DNA of 45,283 bases from a virus. Made by a program: the position numbers and the translations under genes. The notes beneath the pieces were generated by a model, which made no database searches, was not told where the DNA came from, and saw only the letters and a program-made list of their open reading frames with translations. Of this stretch, positions 13,437-21,138 are shown in pieces. The DNA lies in IMG/VR virus record IMGVR_UViG_3300045538_000405, positions 1 through 45,283 of that record; one strand, 5' to 3'. Position 1 is the first letter of the stretch. Every line of letters begins with the position of its first letter.

Positions 13437-14380
13437 GAAAATTAGTGTCAGTTAAAAACACAGGTTTGAGTGGAAACATAATCAAGTTTCTGATAACAAG
13501 TAATTTTTGTGAACGAAATGGACTTCACCTAATTTTTCCGTGTGATGGGAATACGTCGAAGATTATTTCGAGATTCAGTCACATAGACTTCGATAGGATA
13601 AGTTTCGTTGAATATTCCCCGGAACATAAGATTCTTTTCAACGAGAAGGTAAAAAGAGACACCGGTGATTTATATCCAATGATATACGGTGAATATATTA
13701 GAAAAACTTACTTTCCCGAAGAAACAGTTGATTTTGAGTATTTTTCAGGTAATGAAAATGGAATCATGACCGTTGATTGGTCGCGCTGTAATACAAATAC
13801 AATACTGTTTGATTATAACGACGGTGTGGTTGGTTATAGAAAGTCGTTGTCTGAACTTAATAAGAAAATCAAGTTCGATGGAATAGACAGTCCGTCGTAT
13901 ACACACCGAGAACCGAAATCGGATGTCTTTTCCTTTAATTTGAAAACAACCACTGATGTTAGGTTCGACGAAGAACTTCTTTATTGGACGGAGGTTTTGA
14001 CTCAATTCAAATCCGATTATGGAGGGCAAATGTTCTTTGTCTCGGGAAACAAAAAGATGAAGCGTGAAATGTGCCATCGATTTGAAGTACCGTTCTTGGA
14101 TTTTGAGTCAGAAAACAAGTTCTCCCATCGGGAGGGGGGTGAATTGCAAAGAGGTTCATCGACGAGCGTGATGATCGACCTCCAAAATTGTGTTAATACA
14201 AATTTCGTTTCTCTGGAACGACTTGTAATGGAATACGGCGTTACGTTTTTTAAACCAAAGGAGCTGTTTAAATCGGGAAAAGCGGAAAAGTTTGACTTGC
14301 TAGTTGAATTCTTTAAAGAAAATCACGTATTGTCAACGGAGTGTTCACCTATGGTTATTTCCGTTGGAAATGTTACATAG
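13433..14380 (+). CDS. GT-B / fucosyltransferase-like protein, paralogue 1
   Basis: 315 residues, GTG start (13433) overlapping the TGA of the upstream gene. The opening VSVKNTGLSGNIIKFLITSN then HLIFPCDG resembles the N-terminal Rossmann region of fucosyltransferase-like GT-B enzymes. The C-terminal half FFVSGNKKMKREMCHRF ... FSHREGGE ... VMIDLQNCVNTNFVS matches the sequence pattern of the gene at 15507 (VFISGCQEMKTYFCKKY ... YHREKGD ... LNDIYSCAGSNFVT). The two are clear paralogues. Activity is inferred from pattern only. The last 58 nt overlap the convergent oxygenase gene. Confidence 0.65.
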   Translation: MRKLVSVKNTGLSGNIIKFLITSNFCERNGLHLIFPCDGNTSKIISRFSHIDFDRISFVEYSPEHKILFNEKVKRDTGDLYPMIYGEYIRKTYFPEETVDFEYFSGNENGIMTVDWSRCNTNTILFDYNDGVVGYRKSLSELNKKIKFDGIDSPSYTHREPKSDVFSFNLKTTTDVRFDEELLYWTEVLTQFKSDYGGQMFFVSGNKKMKREMCHRFEVPFLDFESENKFSHREGGELQRGSSTSVMIDLQNCVNTNFVSLERLVMEYGVTFFKPKELFKSGKAEKFDLLVEFFKENHVLSTECSPMVISVGNVT

Positions 14381-14961
14381 TTGACCATTATCATTTTCCT
14401 ATGAGTTGAAATTTGTTTCTTTTCAAGACCATGCCACGTATCGTCTCCGGGATAAAAGAAATATCCAGTGTTGTCTATGAACGGCACTGTCTTTGAAAGC
14501 ACCAAGTTAGCGTCGTATAAGTCGGTTCCAATGGACTCGTCTTCTCCACAGTCGTTTACAAAAACCAACATACTCATGAATTTTTCTTGGATGTCTCGGT
14601 GGGGTTCCAGCCAAGATTCCCCCGTGTCTTTTATCACCTCTATCCTAAGATATTCAGGTATTATTTTAGTAGAATATGACTGGAACATTTCCGTCACTGA
14701 CTTGTTACAAAAGAAGTTCCTCAATTTCATAAAGAGGGGGTATTTCTTACACATATCGTTATCCACGAATACCCTCGTCTTGCTACTCGTTCTCGTCTTT
14801 GTTAAGACATTTCCACCCGGACCGTGGAAATCCATAGATTTATATTGAACAAGTTCGTCCCCGTCAAAGAAATTTTCAAATGAATAATGACGGAACGGAG
14901 TTCTATGTTCACGGATGGAGTTAAATCTCATTAGAAGAATTATATCCCAATACAAATTCAC
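14323..14961 (-). CDS. 2-oxoglutarate/Fe(II)-dependent oxygenase
   Basis: Up to 212 residues on the minus strand. Iron ligands fit the facial triad: H121 and D123 in PHRDIQEK, H177 in TWHGLEKK, with R188 (THRKMIMVNY) as the 2-oxoglutarate anchor. This pattern is typical of prolyl-hydroxylase-like oxygenases, which hydroxylate proteins or small molecules. GTG at 14961 overlaps the upstream stop (TGA 14960-14958), supporting coupling. ATG at 14931 (residue 11) is an alternative start. It is convergent with the plus-strand gene ending at 14380, overlapping it by 58 nt. The substrate is unknown; a virion protein or a sugar is possible. Confidence 0.85.
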   Translation of the reverse strand: MNLYWDIILLMRFNSIREHRTPFRHYSFENFFDGDELVQYKSMDFHGPGGNVLTKTRTSSKTRVFVDNDMCKKYPLFMKLRNFFCNKSVTEMFQSYSTKIIPEYLRIEVIKDTGESWLEPHRDIQEKFMSMLVFVNDCGEDESIGTDLYDANLVLSKTVPFIDNTGYFFYPGDDTWHGLEKKQISTHRKMIMVNYVTFPTEITIGEHSVDNT

Positions 14962-15536
14962 TTCAACATATTATAACAGTCTATTATGTTAGTTACTTTC
15001 TGTTTCCTAGTCAGATTCGATTTTAGTGTTGGAAAGTCGTCAATCATATCGATAAATTTCAAATCCATGCCACCGATCCTTTCCTTTTCTATCAAGAGGT
15101 AGAACACGGGAGACATCTTATTCATTTTGTTACATACCAAAAGTGTATTGCGACCATCCTCGGAACATTTCTTAAAAACATCACTTCGTCTTAATTGTTT
15201 TATTCGTAACTGATCGCGTATTTCTTTGAAAAGAGACGTGCCCTTTACTATATTTTTAGTTTTGTCAATCAGCAAATCGGTATCAAATACCAACGTCAAT
15301 TCTATACCAGAATCCAATATGAATTTAGACAACGGTTCGTCTCTTAGTATGTCTTTATCGATATATTCAGTGCAAACTATGATTTTTTTAATATGATTTT
15401 CGGTCAATATGTGAAGGTTGTCCCGTTTGAACAGAAACTCTTTATGGACGAGAAAAATATTGTCTTTTACGTGGATCATGTGTAGTATGCCATATATATC
15501 AAAGGAATGTTTTTTCATAACACATCTCAGGATCAT
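14958..15536 (-). CDS. Unknown minus-strand protein in the modification island
   Basis: 192 residues if started at 15536, or from MKKHSFDIYG at 15518. The sequence has a Rossmann-like look in parts (HIKKIIVCTEYIDKDIL; IELTLVFDTDLLIDKTKNI; NTLLVCNKMNKMSPVFYLL). I do not recognise the family. The gene is co-directional with the oxygenase and overlaps its start, so the two probably form one two-gene unit, inverted relative to its neighbours. Its 5' end overlaps that of the divergent gene at 15507. Confidence 0.75.
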   Translation of the reverse strand: MILRCVMKKHSFDIYGILHMIHVKDNIFLVHKEFLFKRDNLHILTENHIKKIIVCTEYIDKDILRDEPLSKFILDSGIELTLVFDTDLLIDKTKNIVKGTSLFKEIRDQLRIKQLRRSDVFKKCSEDGRNTLLVCNKMNKMSPVFYLLIEKERIGGMDLKFIDMIDDFPTLKSNLTRKQKVTNIIDCYNMLK

Positions 15537-16424
15537 TTTGGGGTCACCACTAACTTGATGAATCTATTGAAGAGTTATCTCGTGTGCAAGAAGCTCGGAT
15601 TGAATTTGGTTATGTACAATGACTCACTGATAGGCCTCGTTTGTGAGAGCGACGTAAACATTCAGTTAAATGGAAATTTTTTTAAAGGAGTTTCTGTTGA
15701 TTTTTTCCGCTCGTTGAAAAAAAATCCTGATATGTTGAAGAGGTTTGTTTTGGAAATCCATAAATCCTGGAACACGGGAAGAAGATGTGAATACATCTCA
15801 TCGGTCGAGAACTTCCTTCCGAATGGAGAGGAGATTGACTATCTCTTTTATTACGAATGGTTTCCTAAAATTGGTTTGGTGGATTCATCTAAATTTGAAT
15901 TGAAGTTAAAAATAGACGAACCGACAAGGAATCTCTTCCGCAAAGACGCGGCAGTGTTCCACGTTAAGAATAAGAGTTTGTTAAATGTTTCCACGGATAT
16001 TGAGATAACCGACTTTGTGATTTCCAGATACATAAAAGAGTTCAATCCGCCGTCTGTGGTTTTTATAAGCGGGTGTCAGGAAATGAAAACTTACTTTTGT
16101 AAAAAATACGGAGTTTTGGATGAACCACACGTTCACTATCGTCCCTTGTATCATAGGGAAAAGGGAGACATGGCTAGTGTATTGAATGACATTTACTCCT
16201 GCGCTGGTTCTAATTTTGTGACTAACGATTTTCTTCACCAGCGGTATTATCACGAGATAAAAGATAAATACGTAAAAATTCCGAGTGAGTTATGCTTCTA
16301 TAACTCTATGAATTACAGAAAACATATTTTTGACCAGAAATATCATATGAGTAATTATTTTGACTTGTTCGTGGTTTTACAGAAGGAATTTGGTTTCATA
16401 AGGAATATACATGATAGCAAGTGA
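15507..16424 (+). CDS. GT-B / fucosyltransferase-like protein, paralogue 2
   Basis: 305 residues from ATG 15507; ATG 15558 (MNLLKSYLVCKKLGL) is an alternative. The N-terminal SYLVCKKLGLNLVMYND and the C-terminal VVFISGCQEMKTYFCKKYGV ... YHREKGDMASVLNDIYSC align with the protein at 13433. The pattern (T/S-D-like segment, then a helix with D-x-x-x-C/L, then S/N-F-V) is that of fucosyltransferase-type GT-B enzymes. This is a family-level inference. The paralogues flank the inverted oxygenase pair. The gene overlaps the radical SAM gene by 14 nt. Confidence 0.65.
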   Translation: MFFHNTSQDHFGVTTNLMNLLKSYLVCKKLGLNLVMYNDSLIGLVCESDVNIQLNGNFFKGVSVDFFRSLKKNPDMLKRFVLEIHKSWNTGRRCEYISSVENFLPNGEEIDYLFYYEWFPKIGLVDSSKFELKLKIDEPTRNLFRKDAAVFHVKNKSLLNVSTDIEITDFVISRYIKEFNPPSVVFISGCQEMKTYFCKKYGVLDEPHVHYRPLYHREKGDMASVLNDIYSCAGSNFVTNDFLHQRYYHEIKDKYVKIPSELCFYNSMNYRKHIFDQKYHMSNYFDLFVVLQKEFGFIRNIHDSK

Positions 16425-17262
16425 TAAAAACGACGTGATACAACTCCGCAAATCTCAACTATCGGACATCAGTACACGGATGGATACGTTACAAAGCATC
16501 ACGGTCAATCCGACGGAACTATGTAACCGAAAATGTGGGTTCTGTCCACGTAACGATAGCAAAGTGTATCCAAATCAAAATCTACACATCTCCGAACAGA
16601 CAGTGTCTAAGTTATCAGAACAACTGTCGATCAACGGTTTCGTGAATAGATTGGGTTGGTCTGGAAACGGAGAGCCGTTATTAACAAATGATTTTTTGAA
16701 ACTTGTTAGATTGGTATCTTCCCAAAATCCAAGGTTGGCATCTCATGAAATAAACACAAACGGAGATTTGCTCACCGATAGATTGGTGTCGGAGATTTAC
16801 GCATCTGGGATCAACCACATAATAGTGAGTGTGTATGATGGACGGGAAAGTTTAGACAAGTTCTCGGAGATGTTTAGTAAATATAACGTTCATAGTTACA
16901 CGTTGAGAATTTCTTTTAATACCGTAGACCCCGTTGGCTTTACCAACCGCTCCGGTATGGTGGATGTTAACCGAGACAAGATAAAAGAGTTCAAGAACAA
17001 CAAGTGTTTTCTTCCTTTTTACAAACTCGTAGTTGATTGGAACGGCGACATACTCGTGTGCTGTGAAGACTGGGGAAGAAAGAGCAAGAGTTCTCTCAAC
17101 ATCAACACTCACTCTCTTGAAGAAATATGGTTCTCGGAGAAATTGAACGGATACCGTGACAGGCTTCGTTTTGGCGACAGATCGTTATCACCGTGCAATG
17201 CATGTAATATTCACGGTGAGAAAGTCGGTTCCGAACTTGTAGATAAATTTTATGAAAAGTGA
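16411..17262 (+). CDS. Radical SAM protein with SPASM-like C-terminal cluster site
   Basis: 283 residues. CNRKCGFC (C38, C42, C45) is the CxxxCxxC that binds the radical SAM [4Fe-4S] cluster, and SGNGEPLL (84-91) fits the GGEP SAM-binding motif. The C-terminal part holds C199, CC217-218 and C262xxC265, a SPASM/twitch-like extra cluster region (VDWNGDILVCCEDW). SPASM proteins typically modify peptides or sugars by radical chemistry. AAGGA (16400-16404) lies 6 nt before the ATG. Neighbours point to a sugar or protein modification. Substrate unknown. Confidence 0.9.
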   Translation: MIASDKNDVIQLRKSQLSDISTRMDTLQSITVNPTELCNRKCGFCPRNDSKVYPNQNLHISEQTVSKLSEQLSINGFVNRLGWSGNGEPLLTNDFLKLVRLVSSQNPRLASHEINTNGDLLTDRLVSEIYASGINHIIVSVYDGRESLDKFSEMFSKYNVHSYTLRISFNTVDPVGFTNRSGMVDVNRDKIKEFKNNKCFLPFYKLVVDWNGDILVCCEDWGRKSKSSLNINTHSLEEIWFSEKLNGYRDRLRFGDRSLSPCNACNIHGEKVGSELVDKFYEK

Positions 17263-17962
17263 TGTAAAAATATTTGTGGGACTCGACTCCGAACATCGAA
17301 TTGCTTATGATGTGTGCAAGTTTAGCATAGAGAGAAACACAAAAACCGTATTTGATATACAGCCGATAAATCGATATACGGTGGGGGAATACAGTCGAGT
17401 TACTGACAAGACGGAGTCGACTGATTTTTCTTTTGCAAGATTTTTCGTTCCACATGAATCGAAGTTTGAAGGCATCTCCGTTTTCATGGATGGTGACTTT
17501 CTATTTTTGAAAGACATCGATGGTCTGTTGGAGTTTTATGATGACCGTTACGCGGTGATGTGCTGCAAACACACATACGTCCCAATATCTCCTTCCAAAA
17601 TGAACGGAAAAATACAAACGACGTTTCCTAGAAAAAACTGGAGCAGTCTGATGTTATTCAATAACGCCCACCCTAAAATAAAGACACTTAACCCGTTGAC
17701 TATAAACAACCAATCGGGAGCGTTCCTCCATCAGTTTAAATACTTAGATGATGACGAGATAGGTTCAATTCCGATTCAGTGGAACTGGTTAGTTGGTTGG
17801 AACACCGACGCGGATGGAGAACCTAATGCTCTCCATTACACCGAAGGAGGTCCCTGGTTACCGAATCACAAATATAACGGTTATGATTCGACATTTCATA
17901 TTTATAGGGAAGAATATGAACGTAATGCAAAGAGAGAAATCTACACAGGAGTTGATCGATAA
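17252..17962 (+). CDS. GT8-like glycosyltransferase
   Basis: 236 residues. KIFVGLDSEHRIAYDVCKFS at the start is the nucleotide-binding strand of GT-A/GT8 enzymes. The DxD motif is MDGDFLF (D80-D82), which holds Mn and the UDP-sugar. H195 in LHYTEGGPW fits the C-terminal metal-binding His. Proteins of this kind occur in many large phages, with unknown targets. The gene overlaps the radical SAM gene by 11 nt. No membrane segment is present. Retaining GT8-type transfer from a UDP-sugar is expected; donor and acceptor are not known. Confidence 0.85.
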   Translation: MKSDVKIFVGLDSEHRIAYDVCKFSIERNTKTVFDIQPINRYTVGEYSRVTDKTESTDFSFARFFVPHESKFEGISVFMDGDFLFLKDIDGLLEFYDDRYAVMCCKHTYVPISPSKMNGKIQTTFPRKNWSSLMLFNNAHPKIKTLNPLTINNQSGAFLHQFKYLDDDEIGSIPIQWNWLVGWNTDADGEPNALHYTEGGPWLPNHKYNGYDSTFHIYREEYERNAKREIYTGVDR

Positions 17963-18089
17963 TCTCGAATCGATCATGAAGATCACATATCCACTAGCGG
18001 CTGCGGGCGACCAACTTCATGCTAAAATCAACTCTCTTACTCACGGATCGCTTAAATTGATAAAATTATTGGAAGCAGATGGTGATTAA
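17916..18089 (+). CDS. Small unknown protein overlapping the GT8-like gene
   Basis: 57 residues starting MNVMQREKSTQELIDNLESI, helical. Start chosen at 17916 because AGGGA (17906-17910) lies 5 nt upstream; ATG 17925 is an alternative. It overlaps the upstream gene's last 47 nt. The amphipathic C-terminal helix (DQLHAKINSLTHGSLKLIKL) suggests a helical bundle or oligomer. Function unknown. Confidence 0.6.
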   Translation: MNVMQREKSTQELIDNLESIMKITYPLAAAGDQLHAKINSLTHGSLKLIKLLEADGD

Positions 18090-18095
18090 AACATA

Positions 18096-18123
18096 TTGTC
18101 GTTATCCGAACACAGTGTATATT
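18096..18123 (+). promoter_or_regulatory. Early-type promoter before the HD-domain gene
   Basis: TTGTCG (18096-18101), 16-nt spacer, TATATT (18118-18123), 6 nt to the ATG at 18130. The geometry is the same as in the small-gene cassettes, with one mismatch in the conserved TTGAC core. Confidence 0.5.
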
Positions 18124-18129
18124 TGGTGA

Positions 18130-18798
18130 ATGATAGATTATACAGAGTCGGATTTGCAAGAACGTTACGATACATTTATAGCCCTTCTTGAGAAGACTTT
18201 CACGGGCGAACGACTCGAACGACTGAAGAAGTTATATGGTGAGGATGCTTATGGTATTCGACTTGTGTCCGCACCGGCCAGCGCTAAAGCCCACTTCCAT
18301 AATGCTTACGTAGGTGGTTACATTGACCACATAATGAACGTTTACAAAGCATCTATCGGAACCAAAAAGTTATGGGCTGCAATGGGTGCTACTATAGACT
18401 TCACGGATGAAGAAATGATTTTCTCCGCCCTTCACCATGATTTAGGAAAGCTCGGTGACCTCAAACAAGGAGAATATTATCTCCCACAGACCAGTGACTG
18501 GCACACAAAAAACCGAGGAGAATTGTTTAAATTCAACTCCGACCTTCAATATATGGATGTCACGGATAGAGCGCTCTTCATCCTCCAGCAACATCAGATA
18601 ACTTGTACGTGGAAAGAGACGCTTGCCATTAAACTATCGGATGGACTTTACCACGAGGCTGCTTCTTCATATCTGAAGAGTTATAATCCGGATAATGAGT
18701 TGAAAACCAACCTTCCAAGAGTAATTCACGCAGCTGACTACCTTGCTTGTAGATCGGAATATGACCTTTGGAAACGAGAGAACTCCAAGTCAGTATAA
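18130..18798 (+). CDS. HD-domain phosphohydrolase-like protein
   Basis: 222 residues. Conserved positions: H67 (YIDHIMNVY), the HD pair H103-D104 (SALHHDLGKLGD), H155 (QQHQI) and D171 (LSDGLYHEA), which together fit the metal-binding site of HD-domain phosphohydrolases. Such enzymes hydrolyse nucleotides or cyclic/alarmone-type molecules. In phages they may adjust nucleotide pools or remove a host signal such as (p)ppGpp, but nothing here shows the substrate. Its own early-type promoter suggests early expression. Confidence 0.85.
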   Translation: MIDYTESDLQERYDTFIALLEKTFTGERLERLKKLYGEDAYGIRLVSAPASAKAHFHNAYVGGYIDHIMNVYKASIGTKKLWAAMGATIDFTDEEMIFSALHHDLGKLGDLKQGEYYLPQTSDWHTKNRGELFKFNSDLQYMDVTDRALFILQQHQITCTWKETLAIKLSDGLYHEAASSYLKSYNPDNELKTNLPRVIHAADYLACRSEYDLWKRENSKSV

Positions 18799-18854
18799 TT
18801 ACCCTAAAAAAGTAGTAAAATTCCCCAAATTTGCATCTATGTATTAAGTTACAG

Positions 18855-19793
18855 ATGCACTTATTTACATTCAGTCGACTCGTAGCGTTAACTGCGCTTT
18901 TTATAGCCTCTTGCGCCGCATACTTCTCCGTCTTGGGTATATCAATGTTGTTCTCAGGATCTGCTAATGCAGCGATGATAATGGCAATTTCACTAGAAAT
19001 TGGTAAATTAGTATCGACTAGCTTCTTGTTCAAATATTGGTCCACAACCAAGACCTTCCTGAAGGTATACCTTACCATAAGTGTATTCGTGTTGATGTTC
19101 ATCACGTCGCTTGGTATATTCGGTTATCTCACCTCCTCATACCAACGTTCTTCGTTGGATGACAAACTTACTTCCGAGAGAATCGTGTCAATGGAGGAGA
19201 AAAAGACATCATTGGTTAAGAAGGTGGAGTTATCCAAGGCCAGGATATCAAATATAAATGACCTACGAGCTTCACAGGAGCGAAGACTGAGTGAGTCGAT
19301 GACAAACGTCCTCGTGGCCAGAAATCCAATCCAATTACAAGAATTACAATCTCAGACTATAGAGTTAATTTCTAAGAGCGAACAGAACATAGACGTTGAG
19401 AATAAAAAAATAGATGCCACTTATAGCGAAATAGACGTTGTGAATAAGTCTATATCCGATACAAAGGTGCTATCCATGGGAAAAAATGACATAATAACTT
19501 TCAAATTTGTCGCGGAAGAATCCGGCGTTGACATGAATAAAGTTGTAAAATGGTTCATCGTGACAATAATAACAGTGTTTGACCCACTGGCTATTTGTCT
19601 TCTGCTTGCTTATAACACGACGCAATTTGACGAAAAAAAAAAAATAACTGTCAATGAAACGGTCACATCTCCACGTGGTCCGGATGTGGCGAATAATATA
19701 ACGGAAAAAGAGTTGACAATTAAATCCATTAGAGATACTGTTACATCGAAACGCAGACGACACGATTGCTTTGGAAGACTATTTAAGAATTAA
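18855..19793 (+). CDS. Multi-pass membrane protein with coiled coil
   Basis: 313 residues from ATG 18855; a TTG at 18831 could add 8 residues. Three N-terminal hydrophobic segments (about residues 8-35, 38-55, 68-92), a long charged coiled coil (about 95-200) and a fourth hydrophobic segment (about 220-245, VTIITVFDPLAICLLLAY), then a Lys/Arg-rich tail. The topology suggests anchoring in the inner membrane with a coiled-coil domain on one side. No lysis signature is recognised. Function unknown; a membrane-complex or superinfection role is possible. Confidence 0.85.
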   Translation: MHLFTFSRLVALTALFIASCAAYFSVLGISMLFSGSANAAMIMAISLEIGKLVSTSFLFKYWSTTKTFLKVYLTISVFVLMFITSLGIFGYLTSSYQRSSLDDKLTSERIVSMEEKKTSLVKKVELSKARISNINDLRASQERRLSESMTNVLVARNPIQLQELQSQTIELISKSEQNIDVENKKIDATYSEIDVVNKSISDTKVLSMGKNDIITFKFVAEESGVDMNKVVKWFIVTIITVFDPLAICLLLAYNTTQFDEKKKITVNETVTSPRGPDVANNITEKELTIKSIRDTVTSKRRRHDCFGRLFKN

Positions 19794-19834
19794 AACGTTC
19801 GTTTTTTAGAAATCTTTGATATGTAATTCATATT

Positions 19835-19966
19835 ATGAATGACACTGACATTGACGAGATCCTAAGATTACTAAGAGTTGGTATTAAAAACACTGACTGG
19901 GATAGTATAACCGAAGCAATGGAATACTTGGAAGAGTTTTCCGAAACAGACGAAGAAGAAACATGA
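19835..19966 (+). CDS. Small acidic protein upstream of the late sigma genes
   Basis: 43 residues, starting MNDTDIDEILRLLRVGIKN and ending FSETDEEET, very acidic and helical. The stop overlaps the start of the next gene (ATGA). Its position before the gp55-like gene might suggest a relative of the late co-activator gp33, but it is much shorter than T4 gp33 and no clear similarity is visible. Function unknown. Confidence 0.65.
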   Translation: MNDTDIDEILRLLRVGIKNTDWDSITEAMEYLEEFSETDEEET

Positions 19967-20304
19967 TATTGTATATACTAAGTGGATTATTGGTGGTTTC
20001 TATACTAGCAAACGTGGTGTTGGGTCGGGCTTTTATAGTAGCATCATATAGGATAGGAGTTTACGAGGAGTGGATTTTGGAATTTCAGAAAAACGTAAAG
20101 GACACCTTTCGCCAACTTAGACATGTAGATGAAAGAGAAATCTTCGAAAAGGACGACGAGGTTGGTTTTGTGTTTTCAAATATCGTTTCAATAATAGACG
20201 ATCTAAAAGAAAAAACCTATGCCGAAACTAAAGAAGAACAAAAAGAAAATCAAGAGTTCCACCAAAAAAGAGAAGACCGTTCAATCGGCCGCTTCTCTCA
20301 CTAA
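19963..20304 (+). CDS. Small N-terminally membrane-anchored protein
   Basis: 113 residues. A hydrophobic N-terminal helix (residues 2-22, LYILSGLLVVSILANVVLG) is followed by a soluble helical part with FEKDDEVGFVFSNIVSIIDD, a pattern I have seen in small proteins of other large phages near the late sigma gene. The C-terminal 28 residues are encoded by DNA also used, in another frame, by the sigma gene (20219-20304). Function unknown. Confidence 0.75.
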   Translation: MILYILSGLLVVSILANVVLGRAFIVASYRIGVYEEWILEFQKNVKDTFRQLRHVDEREIFEKDDEVGFVFSNIVSIIDDLKEKTYAETKEEQKENQEFHQKREDRSIGRFSH

Positions 20305-21091
20305 ACCAACCAAGCCACCTGCGAGAAAAAGAATCGCAGCGAATGTATCCGTAAACCCCAAATCGGCACAGGGAATCAACGTCACGGAGCCGGAACCAGT
20401 TAAGGTAAAAAAACCTTCGGTGGAAAAAATGTATTTCACAAAGGATACAGAAGACGCCATCATCCGTTTCAATAAAGAAGAAGTATCTGAGGTAAGGAAT
20501 CATATCTACGAGACGGAGATACAGAGATCTTTTGAAAAATTGGTAGAAAACGTGTTCAACACCTTCAAATTCAGCTATTTTGACACCGGTCCGCTCGAAG
20601 TTCAGAAGGAAACCTTATCACACCTCGTAGCGAATATCCACAAATTCGAGGAAGGTAAAGGAAAAGCGTTCTCATACTTCAGTATAGTTGCAAAAAACTA
20701 CTTGATTTTCAATAATAACTCAAATTATAAAAGATACAATCAACAGGTAGACATAAACGAGGATCCGGATTCTAATTCAGTGAGACTCCAATCAACTGAC
20801 AATTATCAGAAGGAAAAGGAGAATGCTGAGTTCATTGAGATGATGGTGAAATTTTGGGATGCTAACATACGAAAAATATTTCCTAAACAGAGAGATCTGA
20901 AGATAGCGGAGGCGGTGGTTGAATTGTTCCGAAACAGCGATAGGTTGGATTATTTCAACAAGAAAGCTCTATATCTTTACATACGAGAAATTTCATCGTG
21001 CAAAACCCAGCAGATTACAAAGATAATTAATAGAATGAAAGAATATCAACAAAAAATCACAAAAAAGTATGTTGAAGAGGGTGTCATCTAG
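20219..21091 (+). CDS. 55: Late transcription sigma factor, gp55-like
   Basis: 290 residues. The core from about residue 75 (TEDAIIRFNKEEVSEVRNHI ... FEKLVENVFNTFKFSYF ... KGKAFSYFSIVAKNYLI) matches the late sigma factor gp55 family of T4-like phages, which directs RNA polymerase to late promoters with the sliding clamp. A Lys-rich N-terminal extension (about 70 residues) is unusual. ATG 20429 (MYFTKDTED) would give a 220-residue protein nearer T4 gp55 (185 residues). The 20219 start would overlap the previous gene by 86 nt. Its target is probably the TAYTTATW motif. Confidence 0.9.
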   Translation: MPKLKKNKKKIKSSTKKEKTVQSAASLTKPTKPPARKRIAANVSVNPKSAQGINVTEPEPVKVKKPSVEKMYFTKDTEDAIIRFNKEEVSEVRNHIYETEIQRSFEKLVENVFNTFKFSYFDTGPLEVQKETLSHLVANIHKFEEGKGKAFSYFSIVAKNYLIFNNNSNYKRYNQQVDINEDPDSNSVRLQSTDNYQKEKENAEFIEMMVKFWDANIRKIFPKQRDLKIAEAVVELFRNSDRLDYFNKKALYLYIREISSCKTQQITKIINRMKEYQQKITKKYVEEGVI

Positions 21092-21126
21092 TTAGAAATA
21101 GACTCAGAAAGTCCTCTAAATGTTGA

Positions 21127-21134
21127 TACTTATT
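21127..21134 (+). promoter_or_regulatory. Late-promoter-like motif TACTTATT
   Basis: Four nt before the ATG at 21139. Confidence 0.55.
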
Positions 21135-21138
21135 AGAT

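Noticed and set aside
12139-17962. A DNA-hypermodification cluster
   Set aside because: No thymidylate synthase-like, kinase or DNA glycosyltransferase motifs are visible; enzymes fit protein or glycan modification better.
19835-19966. T4 gp33 late co-activator
   Set aside because: The position fits but the protein has only 43 residues and no visible similarity, so kept as unknown.
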